This document shows, piece by piece, positions 51,153 to 60,501 of a stretch of 64,000 nt of DNA. The stretch lies in contig JAGPFA010000002.1 in assembly GCA_018056765.1 (NCBI GenBank), forward strand, positions 70,590-134,589, written 5' to 3'. The stretch comes from Syntrophaceae bacterium (GTDB taxonomy: Bacteria > Desulfobacterota > Syntrophia > Syntrophales > Smithellaceae). A program made the position numbers and the translations under genes. Each line of letters starts with the position of its first letter. Position 1 is the first letter of the stretch. Under the pieces are notes generated by a model. That model made no database searches and was not told where the DNA came from. It saw only the letters and a program-made list of their open reading frames with translations.

Positions 51153-53619
51153 AGTACAGCTGCACATCAGCGGCATGAGCTGCGCAGCCTGTGTGCGCCG
51201 CATTGAAGAAGGCCTGCAGCGGATACCGGGCGTGGTCAATGCCTCGGTTAACTTCGCCAGCGAAAAAGCCCAGGTGGAATTCGATCCCGCGCAAACGGAT
51301 ACTGGCGCACTTGAGGCCGCGATTCACGATATGGGTTACGAGTCCATGATTGACGCCGACCCCGGCCGTCAGGAGAAGCTGACTGTTTCCGTCGGCGGCA
51401 TGACCTGTGCCGCCTGCGTGCGCCGGGTGGAAAAGGCGCTGGGCAAGGTGGGCGGTGTCGTGGATGTCAGCGTTAATCTCGCGACAGCGCGCGCCACACT
51501 TGTGCATGAGCACCGGTGGGACGGAACGGCCGCTCTGGCCAAAGCGGTTACAGATGCCGGCTACGAGTTTCTGGGGGTGCTTACCGACGCGGTGTCTGAC
51601 CCGGTAGAGGCAATGCGCCGGCGCGAACTGAGGGAACTCAAAACAAAGGTTACCGCAGGCGCCGTGCTGAGCGTGATTATTTTTTTTGGCTCGATGCAGC
51701 ACTGGTTCCCCTTCCTGGATTTTATCCCGAGGCAGGCCATGCTTTGGGCAATGCTTGTTTTGACCGTGCCGGCAGTTTTCTGGGTGGGCAGCCGCTTTTA
51801 CGTCGGCGCCATAAAGGCCGCCCGGCAGAAAACATCAGATATGAACACACTGGTTGCCGTCGGTTCTTTTTCTGCCTTCGTGTACTCGGCGGCGGCAACT
51901 GTGTTCCCCGGGTTTTTTGAAAATGCGGGTGTCATGCCTCACGTCTATTATGACGGGGCGGCAATGATCGTCACTCTGATTCTCTTCGGTCGACTTTTGG
52001 AGGCCAGGGCAAAAGGAAAGACCTCCGCCGCCGTAAAAAATCTGCTCGGCCTGAAGCCGAAAACCGCTCATCTGCTTAAGGATGGTGTGGCAACCGACAC
52101 GGAGGTAGAGCTCATCGAGCCTGGCGACACTCTTTTGGTCAAGCCCGGCGAACAAGTCCCTGTGGACGGCATTGTGCTGGACGGCCGATCCACTTTGGAT
52201 GAGTCCATGCTCACCGGCGAGAGTATGCCCGTGTCCAAGGAGGCCGGTCATAAGGTCTTTGCCGCCACCATGAACAGATCCGGAAGTTTTACGATGCGCG
52301 CCTCCGGTGTCGGCGCAGACACGATGCTGGCACACATCATCAGGATGGTGGAAGAGGCCCAGGGCTCCAAAGCACCCATCCAGCGCCTTGCCGACAAGGT
52401 GGCCTCTGTTTTTGTGCCGGTCGTCTTCGCCATCGCCGCCATTACCTTTCTTGTCTGGTATTTTATCCCCACTGACGCGACCTTCAGCAGAGCTTTGATC
52501 AATTTCGTGTCCGTACTGGTGATTGCCTGTCCGTGTGCGCTGGGGCTGGCCACTCCTACGGCAATTATGGTCGGCACCGGCCTGGGCGCGCAAAGCGGCA
52601 TACTGATTAAAGGCGGAGAGGCGCTCGAGAAAATACACAAACTGACGGTGGTTGTTTTTGACAAAACCGGCACACTCACCCGCGGTGAACCGCAAGTGAC
52701 GGACGTTGTCCCCCGGGAAGGACAAAGCACCGCCGGTCTTCTGGCGATTGCCGCCGCTTTGGAAAAATCGTCGGAACACCCCCTGGCGCAGGCCATTTTG
52801 AAGCGGGCCGCAGCCGACAATATTGAAGCGCTCGATGCCCAAAACTTTGAGGCTCTTTCGGGTCTGGGCACCAAAGCCGTTATTGATGGTAAAACATACC
52901 TGGCCGGGAACCAGAAATTGATGGACGATGAGTTTGTCGCGACCCATGCGCTCAGGCAGCAGGCGGAGGCAAAGGCGCAGGAGGGAAATACAATCGTCTA
53001 TATTGCCGGTGGTAAAACGGCCATCGGATTTATCGCGCTCGCGGATGTAGCCAGGGATTCGGCACTGCCAGCTTTGGAAAAACTGAAAGACAGAGGACTG
53101 AAAGTTGCCATGATCACCGGCGACAATCAGGGGACGGCCAACAGTGTGGCCGCCGGCCTGGGAATAACTGAGGTTATGGCTCAGGTCCTGCCCGGCCATA
53201 AAGCAGACGAAGTCCGCAAACTGCAGGCAAAAGGCGAGGTGGTCGCGATGGTGGGCGATGGCCTCAACGACGCGCCGGCGCTGGCTGCGGCAGACGTGGG
53301 GATTGCCGTCGGCACAGGCACAGACACAGCCATTGAGACGGCGGAGGTCACGCTTGTACGGGATGATCTCACGGCTGTCCCCGAGGCGATCTCTCTTTCG
53401 GCGCTTACGATGACGGTCATCCGGCAGAATCTTTTCTGGGCCTTTTTTTACAATATAATCGGCATCCCCATCGCGGCGGGAGTGCTCTACCCGTTTTTTG
53501 GTATTTTGCTCAACCCGGCATTTGCTGCGGCGGCCATGGCGCTAAGCTCCGTTTCCGTGGTCAGCAATTCATTGCGTCTCAAAAGATTGTGGGCAAAGCG
53601 ACGTCCGGTGGGACCATGA
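51142..53619 (+). CDS. copA: Copper-exporting P1B-type ATPase CopA
   Basis: 825 residues from TTG 51142, which lies inside the last codons of copZ (11-base overlap) and has GGAGGAGG ten bases before it; no ATG is suitably placed. Two HMA domains (GMSCAACVRR at 11-20, GMTCAACVRR near 90), eight membrane helices, phosphatase loop TGESMPVS near 353, CPC metal-transport motif IACPCALGLATP near 455, phosphorylation site FDKTGTLT near 507, HP motif SSEHPLAQ near 551 and hinge MVGDGLNDAPAL near 705. All P1B-1 Cu(I) features are complete. Cotranscribed with copZ. Confidence 0.95.
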   Translation: MPDKVQLHISGMSCAACVRRIEEGLQRIPGVVNASVNFASEKAQVEFDPAQTDTGALEAAIHDMGYESMIDADPGRQEKLTVSVGGMTCAACVRRVEKALGKVGGVVDVSVNLATARATLVHEHRWDGTAALAKAVTDAGYEFLGVLTDAVSDPVEAMRRRELRELKTKVTAGAVLSVIIFFGSMQHWFPFLDFIPRQAMLWAMLVLTVPAVFWVGSRFYVGAIKAARQKTSDMNTLVAVGSFSAFVYSAAATVFPGFFENAGVMPHVYYDGAAMIVTLILFGRLLEARAKGKTSAAVKNLLGLKPKTAHLLKDGVATDTEVELIEPGDTLLVKPGEQVPVDGIVLDGRSTLDESMLTGESMPVSKEAGHKVFAATMNRSGSFTMRASGVGADTMLAHIIRMVEEAQGSKAPIQRLADKVASVFVPVVFAIAAITFLVWYFIPTDATFSRALINFVSVLVIACPCALGLATPTAIMVGTGLGAQSGILIKGGEALEKIHKLTVVVFDKTGTLTRGEPQVTDVVPREGQSTAGLLAIAAALEKSSEHPLAQAILKRAAADNIEALDAQNFEALSGLGTKAVIDGKTYLAGNQKLMDDEFVATHALRQQAEAKAQEGNTIVYIAGGKTAIGFIALADVARDSALPALEKLKDRGLKVAMITGDNQGTANSVAAGLGITEVMAQVLPGHKADEVRKLQAKGEVVAMVGDGLNDAPALAAADVGIAVGTGTDTAIETAEVTLVRDDLTAVPEAISLSALTMTVIRQNLFWAFFYNIIGIPIAAGVLYPFFGILLNPAFAAAAMALSSVSVVSNSLRLKRLWAKRRPVGP

Positions 53620-53636
53620 GGCACCCCTCTTACGGG

Positions 53637-55091
53637 CTATCGCCTGAGTCTCTCCCTTAACTTCAGATACCAGGTAGCGGCACGCGTCGCCAGGTCCGGC
53701 TGTTCGGCCGGTACTTCGCCCTCCATAGTCGTGTCCTGGGGTGAAATCATCTTCGCATCGGGGCCGTACATATCGGCAAACATCTTGAGAACCGTCTTTT
53801 TCACCATACCGCGCAGCGGGATGTGGGAAATCATGCCATACATGGCGGCACCACCTTTCGTGGCCAGCTCCGGATGCCGCCTCACATGATCCACGGAGGT
53901 TTTCAAATCAATAAGGTAATCTTCAATCACTTGCAGGTGAAGTGGGGTCACCATGACGTGGAGGGCGTCAGGGCGCTGGAGCCGGTCAATGTGCCAGCCC
54001 CGCTGCTCCATCTGGTCGGCCACGGCAAAGATGTTCACTTCCTTCGAGGATGATCTGTACGAAAAGATCGCCGTCTTCGGCTCTCCCACGATCTCCAGAT
54101 CCGGAATGGCACGGATGCCTTCCTTGAGTTTTTTGATCGCCTCCATCATCCCGGCCGTGTTGGCGAGAAACCCATCTTCTCCCAGAGCCATAATCGATGC
54201 CCATGCCGCGGCATAGGCCCCGCCGGGACGGGTCCCCAGAAGAGCCGGCGAGGCAAAGACGCCGCCGGGCCAGTTTTCATGCACAAAGAACTGGTGCTTT
54301 AAAATCTCCACACTCCGGTAGAGAATCACGGAAGCGCCCTTGGCACTGAAGGCGTATTTATGGGCATCGGCAGAAATAGAAGTAACGCCGGGAACCCGGA
54401 AATCCCACCGGGGGAGATCATGGCCGAGCTTTTCCATGAAAGGAAGGAGAAACCCGCCCAGACAGGCGTCCACGTGGAGAGGTATTTTCCGGTCGCCGGC
54501 CACGATTCCGAGTTCCGGGATGGGATCGATAATGCCATGGGGATATTCAGGAGCGGAACCGAGGATCATCACAGTGTTACGGTTTACGAGTTTCCGCACC
54601 GCGTCCACATCCACACCGAGATCCTTCCGGAGGGGAGCATGCACCGCCTTCACACCGAAATACTCCGCTCCCTTTTCCCAGGCCACGTGCGCCGTCTCGG
54701 GGAGCACCATCTCGGGGCGACGGATCCGTTTCACGGCCCGCCCCATGTCACGGTAGGTCTTCACGGCCAGAAGACAGCTCTCTGTTCCTCCCGAGGTCAT
54801 GACTCCGGCCGCCTCACGGCCCCCGTGGAGGAGATTTGCCGTCATCCGCACCACCTGATTCTCCAAAAGCTTGAGACTCTTGAAGGCCATGGGATTGAGA
54901 CCGTTGGCCGACAGATACTGTCCATAGGCCTTCAGAAGAAAATCTGTGTGTTCGTCGCCCAAAAAGTACACCAGGCTCCAGGTCTTGAGCTTTCTGTAAT
55001 CCGGGTCTTCTTTCGCGAACTGACTGAGCTCCTCAAGTACTTTCGCCCTTTCTATACCTCTTTTAGGGATGGAGATGTCGTTATTGGCCAT
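53637..55091 (-). CDS. PLP-dependent lyase/decarboxylase, sphingosine-1-phosphate lyase-like
   Basis: 484 residues from ATG 55091 (GGAGGAGCTTT before it). Group II PLP fold closest in motif to the S1P-lyase branch: VMTSGGTESCLLAVKTYRD at 98-116, HVDACLGGF at 206-214 and K245 in SISADAHKYAFSAKG, the last three being near-signature for S1P lyase homologues. No membrane anchor is visible. Bacterial relatives cleave sphingoid-base phosphates or decarboxylate amino acids. Downstream of a DUF819 permease gene (158 bases) and two methyltransferase genes on the same strand; they may form one pathway. Confidence 0.85.
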   Translation of the reverse strand: MANNDISIPKRGIERAKVLEELSQFAKEDPDYRKLKTWSLVYFLGDEHTDFLLKAYGQYLSANGLNPMAFKSLKLLENQVVRMTANLLHGGREAAGVMTSGGTESCLLAVKTYRDMGRAVKRIRRPEMVLPETAHVAWEKGAEYFGVKAVHAPLRKDLGVDVDAVRKLVNRNTVMILGSAPEYPHGIIDPIPELGIVAGDRKIPLHVDACLGGFLLPFMEKLGHDLPRWDFRVPGVTSISADAHKYAFSAKGASVILYRSVEILKHQFFVHENWPGGVFASPALLGTRPGGAYAAAWASIMALGEDGFLANTAGMMEAIKKLKEGIRAIPDLEIVGEPKTAIFSYRSSSKEVNIFAVADQMEQRGWHIDRLQRPDALHVMVTPLHLQVIEDYLIDLKTSVDHVRRHPELATKGGAAMYGMISHIPLRGMVKKTVLKMFADMYGPDAKMISPQDTTMEGEVPAEQPDLATRAATWYLKLRERLRR

Positions 55092-55249
55092 AAAGCTCCT
55101 CCATATAATTGAAACCGCCGCCAAGCTCCCTCTTACAGACTGTTGACAAAAACGCTCCGCTGCCCGCTGCCGGTCATTAAACGACACACACTGTTTAATT
55201 ATGCGCGCCTGCCGTTATGACCTCCATCGTTTGGCGGCATGGTGTTTTA

Positions 55250-56404
55250 TTACAAAAACCCGCGGAAAAGATACGCCAGACTTATTCCCAGGTAATTCCC
55301 GATGGCATATCCGATGATACCCGTAGTAATACCGGAAATGATCACCTCCCGGTTCTTCAACCCGTAGGCAACCACCGGGACAAAGGGGGGCGAGCAAATG
55401 GCGGACACGGAGGTGATGATGAAGGTGTCTGTGTCGACTTTGAATAGTCTGCACATCAGAGCGTGAAGTGCCATGCTGGCCACTATGCAGAAGGTCACGT
55501 AGAAGAGCAGTCCCCATTCGATGTTGACGATCGTGGAAAAGTTGGCCATGGACCCCACGGTGAGACAAAATACATAGATGATATACATGCCCAACTGAAA
55601 GGTCTTTTTGATGGCCCGCAATTTGGGCACGAAAGACAGAGCTATCCCCAAAGAAGTGATAAGGAGGATGATTACCGTGGTGGTGTAGTCGGCGTGCACC
55701 ATTGTTCCCGCTCCCACGGATATCCCGACGACAGCGACAGTCACAAGCAGGGCGCCGCCCAGAGGAAGGAGATATTTTCGTTCCAGCATCCCGCCGTAAC
55801 TGTGGATGTCCTCCGTCTCCAGACCCGCTGCATCTGTCCCCGGATGGCCGTTTCTTTTTTCGAAGGCCGGAAGAAACAGAAGAAAGAGGCGCTGGGCGAC
55901 GGTGACACAGAAGATAATATAGATGAGCGAGATTACCGTATCGTAGGTGTGGAAGATGATGAAAGTCGTAGCGTCCACATCCAGAGCGGCCTTGATGGCG
56001 GCGAGGTTCGGCGTGCCTCCCGTGTAGAGCCCGATGGCCATCCCTGCCAGCTTCCATGCATCTGGACGTCCCCCCTTGATGATAAAAAACCCGGCCAGAG
56101 CTATGATGATGATGGACACTGTGGCCAGGAAGAAAGAAAGGATCGTCCGGCCGGCCAGACGCGACCACTTCCTTATGTCCATTGAATACAGCAAAAGGGG
56201 AATAGCCAGCACCACGGATACCTCTGCGAGGTTTTTCTGCACCGTGTCGAATCCCTGAGGAAGGATGCCCAGATTTCCTATGGTTATCCCCACAAGATAG
56301 CACAAGATAACTGTGCCGAGTTTGTTCACCGCAGGAAAACGATAGCACAGATAGATGGCTAAAGCGGGGAAAAGCAGGAAAAAAGAAACGAAGACGATAA
56401 TCAT
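55250..56404 (-). CDS. DUF819 family integral membrane protein
   Basis: 384 residues from ATG 56404, behind CAGGAGGTGCC; longer frames upstream are not supported. About 11 hydrophobic segments. The DUF819 (YjcL-like) core is seen in GIGLYTGGTPNLAAIKAALD-type text (AIGLYTGGTPNLAAIKAAL, near 128) and SAICSPPFVPVVAYGLKNREVIISG near 340. Relatives are thought to be transporters (some for keto acids or amines are suggested), untested. Lies between the PLP lyase and the methyltransferase pair on the minus strand, which makes it the likely transporter of that cluster. Confidence 0.8.
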   Translation of the reverse strand: MIIVFVSFFLLFPALAIYLCYRFPAVNKLGTVILCYLVGITIGNLGILPQGFDTVQKNLAEVSVVLAIPLLLYSMDIRKWSRLAGRTILSFFLATVSIIIIALAGFFIIKGGRPDAWKLAGMAIGLYTGGTPNLAAIKAALDVDATTFIIFHTYDTVISLIYIIFCVTVAQRLFLLFLPAFEKRNGHPGTDAAGLETEDIHSYGGMLERKYLLPLGGALLVTVAVVGISVGAGTMVHADYTTTVIILLITSLGIALSFVPKLRAIKKTFQLGMYIIYVFCLTVGSMANFSTIVNIEWGLLFYVTFCIVASMALHALMCRLFKVDTDTFIITSVSAICSPPFVPVVAYGLKNREVIISGITTGIIGYAIGNYLGISLAYLFRGFL

Positions 56405-56663
56405 GGCACCTCCTGAAAAATCCCCCAAAGGAGAGAATCCATTGAATAACAGCTGCACTCAGGTGAATGATACTACATTCCTGTGCAACATAGTCAACCA
56501 AATTTTTTGCAATGAAATTACGAAGTGGCATAGTAATAGCGGACACCTTGAAAAGGATGATATAGAGTACTAACACATTTGGGGTGAGCTATGACAATCT
56601 TTGCGAAAGAGTCCATGTAATCTATGACTTTATCCGGCAGCAACAGAAGGCTGCGCCTCACCG

Positions 56664-57446
56664 TCAGGCGTCTTCACCCTTGCCTCCCGTTATAAAAACC
56701 AGCAACGGATGCTCAAGAAACAGTTCCCAGAATTCCGCACCGAATTCTTCCAGGCCTTCCGGTGAAACCTCGGCCTGATGAATCTGTATATCTGTGAAGC
56801 CCACCTGTTCCATGGCACAGACAAGGGTTTTTCCGGTGTAGTACCTGCAATCGAAGGAAAAGGGTTTTATCTGTCCGGCTCCGTCATGGGCCTCCCAAGT
56901 TACGGTGATTGTTGCGCCGTCCACCAAGTCCGGCTTTATCTGCTTTGTTTTTCCGTATTTCCTGAAACCTTCGACGGAATCCTTGAGCATGTCCGGATTG
57001 TCATTCATACTGATGAACAGACCTCCGGGCTTGAGTTGCCGGTAGAGGGCACGGCACATGGCCACCAATTCCTCCGGATCTTTCGCATAACTTAGCACGA
57101 AGGATGAATAAACCAGGTCGTACTGGCCAGGCTCTACATCGCCCAGGATATTGCCCACCCGGTATTCGATGCCAAGTTGTTCCACCTGCTCCGCAGCCAG
57201 TGCCAATCCGATCATCTGCGGTGAAAGGTCAATACCCGTCACCGCCCGGGCGCCGCCCCGTTTCAGGAGTCTAGAAAAGAACCCGTCACTGCAGGCGACA
57301 TCTAAAACGGATTTCCCCTCCAGGGGGTACGCCAGTTTCAGAGCCGTATGGGCTTCCACATAGCGGCGTACGGGTGTGGAGCCAGTTTCCATCTCCTGGT
57401 AATCCTTTGCTACGTTGTCGAAGTAGACCTGTTCGGTATCTACCAT
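56664..57446 (-). CDS. Class I SAM-dependent methyltransferase
   Basis: 260 residues from ATG 57446 (AAAGGAGAAGGCG before it). Rossmann methyltransferase: motif I SVLDVACSDGFFSRLLKRGG near 48, acidic TGIDLSPQM near 70, motif IV GQYDLVYSSFVLSYAKDPEEL near 108 and LKPGGLFISMNDNP near 140; C-terminal part (CRYYTGKTLVCAMEQVGF) as in small-molecule methyltransferases. Substrate not known. Its start overlaps the stop of the methyltransferase gene before it by seven bases, so the two are made together. The next gene, DUF819, follows after 259 bases with no feature seen between. Confidence 0.85.
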   Translation of the reverse strand: MVDTEQVYFDNVAKDYQEMETGSTPVRRYVEAHTALKLAYPLEGKSVLDVACSDGFFSRLLKRGGARAVTGIDLSPQMIGLALAAEQVEQLGIEYRVGNILGDVEPGQYDLVYSSFVLSYAKDPEELVAMCRALYRQLKPGGLFISMNDNPDMLKDSVEGFRKYGKTKQIKPDLVDGATITVTWEAHDGAGQIKPFSFDCRYYTGKTLVCAMEQVGFTDIQIHQAEVSPEGLEEFGAEFWELFLEHPLLVFITGGKGEDA

Positions 57447-58417
57447 CGCCTTCTCCTTTCGAAACTTGATTGAACACAATATTTCAGAGCGGCGTCGTGT
57501 TTACGCGGCAGCAGCACCAGCATCTGATGAGCGTTCACAAAACGTCCGTCCTCTTCCTCTATATGGCGCCGCCACTTGTCAACATATTCCGCCCGCTCTC
57601 GTCCGGGGAGTTCTTCCAGGGGGTAATCAGGGAGATAAAATTCCAGCAGTAGCCGGAGAGCCCGTGCCCCTTGTGATCCTGCGAAGCGCCTCTCGAATTC
57701 ATCGAGTGTCCCCGGGTTATTACGCAGTGCATCGTATATCAGTGGTTCCACACGCGGCATCCGAATCTCCCGCATATAGTCGAACGCATAAGCCGGTAAG
57801 CCCAGGTGTTCAGCAGCGGCACGATAGGGGGCATTCCCTTCGGGATTGTGCATGAGGACGATCAGGCCGTCGGGCCGTGTGATGCCCTCCAGAGATTCCA
57901 GAAAACGATTATGGCCAGCCTCGAGATAGTAACCACTGTGTATCAGCCAGATCAGATGAAAGCCCTGGGAGGTCCCGTCACACAGGTCGTTCCAGTTACA
58001 GTCGGCATAGTCACGCCGCAGGAGGGTAACATGAATGCCGGGTCCCGTTTCCGCATGAATTCCTGTCCTTGTTTCGGCGAGCATTGCGTCACTGCGGTCA
58101 ATGCCCACGTAGGCGGCAGAATCTTCTGTTTCAAACCCCAGGGCAGCGAGAAGGCGCCCTGCAACCTGACCGTTGCCGCATCCGACGTCGAGTATCTTCA
58201 CCCCATCATTTGCCGACAAAAACCCGCATTCCTTTTTCAGGTCAAAAATAAACTCTGACATGGTTTTGATCAGTGACGGCCTGTCATTGGAATGTGCATG
58301 ATGCGCCAAAAGCGCCTCCCCGTAGCGGGATGAAAGACGCCACGCCTCACGGACTGCGGCACAGAAAGTTTCCTTCGAAATATGTCCCCGAAGGGACTCA
58401 TGGCTGTGTAGCTTCAT
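57440..58417 (-). CDS. Class I SAM methyltransferase, possibly histamine/amine N-methyltransferase-like
   Basis: 325 residues. N-terminal helical segment (residues 1-60), then motif I KILDVGCGNGQVAGRLLAALG near 73, VGIDRSDAM near 102, HLIWLIHSGYYLEAGHNRFLESL near 154 and DGLIVLMHNPEGN near 182. The WLIHSGYYL pattern faintly recalls histamine N-methyltransferase-type enzymes; that is an impression, not a firm call. C-terminal region forms a large helical cap. It leads a two-gene unit with the next methyltransferase and may be part of a cluster with the DUF819 permease and PLP lyase. No RBS of note. Confidence 0.8.
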   Translation of the reverse strand: MKLHSHESLRGHISKETFCAAVREAWRLSSRYGEALLAHHAHSNDRPSLIKTMSEFIFDLKKECGFLSANDGVKILDVGCGNGQVAGRLLAALGFETEDSAAYVGIDRSDAMLAETRTGIHAETGPGIHVTLLRRDYADCNWNDLCDGTSQGFHLIWLIHSGYYLEAGHNRFLESLEGITRPDGLIVLMHNPEGNAPYRAAAEHLGLPAYAFDYMREIRMPRVEPLIYDALRNNPGTLDEFERRFAGSQGARALRLLLEFYLPDYPLEELPGRERAEYVDKWRRHIEEEDGRFVNAHQMLVLLPRKHDAALKYCVQSSFERRRRW

Positions 58418-59198
58418 CCTGAAATCCTCCGGTACAGCAGCAGGCGGGTGTATCTATTTGAAACGCAAAGCCACCGTGATACCGTCGTTCCGAGTCCCGC
58501 CGGCGATGTGTAAGGTTTATTCGTTTGTTCGGGGGAAAAAGATGTCGACCCCGGGAATCATGCAGCTCTCCGGCGTACCCGATCATCCGACAGCGAAACA
58601 GAGTTTGTCCACCGGCGAACACACCGCAGGTACAGGGTGAGAACAATCTCCATGTTTTTGACCAGATCCATACCTGTCCGCCCATGTTTCCGCCAATCAG
58701 AAATTCAATCCAACCCGTGCAATATCTCATAACAATTTTCGGCATAACCCTTTATTGTGTTTTCCCGTCGCACGCTTTTCTTTCCCACCCTTTAGGAAAC
58801 GCATCTTTCCAGGAGGCCCGCGTAATACTTGAAGGTCTTCTCGTAATCTTCTTTATTCATAGCCTGGATTTCTTTCCAAATGGCCTTGTTCTATTGTCGT
58901 CATGGTCAGAATCCAGTCGGCCGAAGTCGCCAGGCGATTCGCATGAGAAGCCCTTTTCTATCGGTACACGCTGGTATCGCGGAAATTCCCTCCTCGTTCA
59001 AATTATCCGCGAAGACGTGGGGCATGGGCAGAAGAACCAAAATCGAAACCATAACGTCCAGGGTCAATCTGGGTACACTTCGTTTTTCCTTTCACGAACA
59101 GTGAATGTTCAAGAAAGCCGGGTCCGATCTCTCCAACAAGACATTTCATTTCCACTTTCTGTGTTCTTTTCATGCCTATCGAATGGGTTTTCGAATCT
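58418..59198 (-). pseudogene. Decayed coding DNA of unknown origin
   Basis: Upstream of the methyltransferase pair the DNA looks worn. Minus-strand pieces read like protein but are cut by stops and frame changes: 59003-59206 (MKCLVGEIGPGFLEHSLFVK) has an early stop, and around 58850-58990 fragments such as LLMRIAWRLRPTG and NKEDYEKTFKYYAG sit in different frames. I do not recognise the parent gene. The plus-strand frame 58525-59295 is a shadow. The methyltransferase promoter presumably lies in the first 150 bases. Confidence 0.4.
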
Positions 59199-59337
59199 AT
59201 TGACAATAATTTCCTTTTGCGGGATGAAGTACATTAAGCGACCTCTTTGTGTCAAGAAGATTATGGGCACAAGATATGGGATGCTGTATAGATGATCCCG
59301 CTGAAGGCATTTGGCAACATTCGTCCTGTTGAGAAAT
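59199..59337 (+). mobile_element. IS3-family transposase fragment (left copy)
   Basis: About 139 bases, roughly 80% alike to 62955-63093 in the same orientation. It covers the part that in the right-hand copy encodes GCCIDNHAEGIWQHSSIEKF of an IS3 OrfB, but here that frame is broken by extra bases and ends before the conserved C-terminus. A dead remnant. Confidence 0.7.
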
Positions 59338-59791
59338 CTCCTCTCTTTGCGGTCTAATCAAACGCCCATAGGCCAATTTATACGGAATTCAGGCAGTCCC
59401 CCCCGGCACGGCAGACAGGTGCGATGCACAGGCGGCCTTGATCTGACAAGCCAGACGTCACCGGACAGTCCAGATCTTTTTCAGTCAAAAACAAGTAAAA
59501 ATCACCTCTTGACAGTCCATACAAAAATGATATTTTCATCAAAGCGCCGCCGGGAAATTTAGCGAAATTTCATCGGTACGTTTCTCCCAATTAATTCTAA
59601 AACCTTCGCGACGCATATAGATGTGCTTTTCAAGTTATTTAGAGTTCAAAATTCTACTTATCTTACGGAGATGCTCTATGCGGCCAAAAAGTCTTCTTTA
59701 CCTTTTTATTTTTCAATAAAAAGTGAACGGCCGTGAAATAACGATCCATCAATAGTTTTATTGTAACTGAAATAATGCAAGGAGGGATAAA

Positions 59792-60448
59792 ATGAAACAC
59801 AACGAAATCAACTTTGCGGAAATGCCGCAGACAGCCATTGACGTTCTCACAAAACCGGCGGAATTTTTTAAATCCATGCCTAAAGCCGGCGGATTTTTAG
59901 AACCTCTGATATTTGCCGTGATTATGGGGTTAATTACCGGAATTATTCGGGCTATCTTGAGTGTTGTCGGCCTGGGGCCTGCCGGAAGCTACGGCGCCGG
60001 AATGGCCGCAGGTTTTGGCGCCATTATTTTTATGCCGATTGCGGTAGCCATCGGAAGTTTTATCGGTGCTGCCATTCTATTTGTCATCTGGAAACTCATG
60101 GGTTCTCAGGAAGACTATGAAACAGCTTATCGCTGCGGCGCCTATCTTATGGTGCTGGCGCCGATCACGACAATCCTTAACGCTATTCCTTACGCTGGAG
60201 CGATTATCTCCCTGGCCATTTTTACTTTTTACCTCGTTACGGCCAGCGTCTACGTTCATAAAATTCCGGCGCAGAAAGCATGGTTAGTATTTGGCATTAT
60301 CTCTTTAATCCTAGCGCTGGGAGGCGTTTGGGCGGAATACAAAGCCAGAAGTATGGGCCCCTGGCAGCAGGTGGGCGACGAATACAGAAAATCAGCCGAA
60401 GACCTGCGCAGACAGGCCGAGGAAATGTCCAGGCGACACAGGCGATAG
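59792..60448 (+). CDS. Yip1-domain integral membrane protein
   Basis: 218 residues behind GCAAGGAGGGATAAA. Cytoplasmic start EINFAEMPQTAIDVLTKPAEFFKSMPKAGGFLEPLIFAVIMGL carries the Yip1 family opening (the block PxxFFxxMPxxG...PLxFA); five hydrophobic helices follow, with YETAYRCGAYLMVLAPI near 112 as the second family block. The C-terminus is a charged tail (DEYRKSAEDLRRQAEEMSRRHRR). Function of bacterial Yip1 proteins is not known; they sit in the inner membrane. First of four plus-strand envelope genes between IS3 remnants. Confidence 0.85.
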   Translation: MKHNEINFAEMPQTAIDVLTKPAEFFKSMPKAGGFLEPLIFAVIMGLITGIIRAILSVVGLGPAGSYGAGMAAGFGAIIFMPIAVAIGSFIGAAILFVIWKLMGSQEDYETAYRCGAYLMVLAPITTILNAIPYAGAIISLAIFTFYLVTASVYVHKIPAQKAWLVFGIISLILALGGVWAEYKARSMGPWQQVGDEYRKSAEDLRRQAEEMSRRHRR

Positions 60449-60501
60449 CTCAATCGAACAAAAAATGGATGAAACTAATATTTTACTTAAGGAGGTGATT
60501 T

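Noticed and set aside
51835..53199. 454-codon open frame antisense to copA
   Set aside because: It mirrors the copA frame, whose P-type ATPase motifs are complete; no RBS and no recognisable product.
55215..56576. 453-codon open frame on the minus strand
   Set aside because: It is a shadow of the DUF819 permease in another frame; the translation is rich in His, Arg and Cys without family motifs, and the permease frame has a proper RBS and membrane helices.
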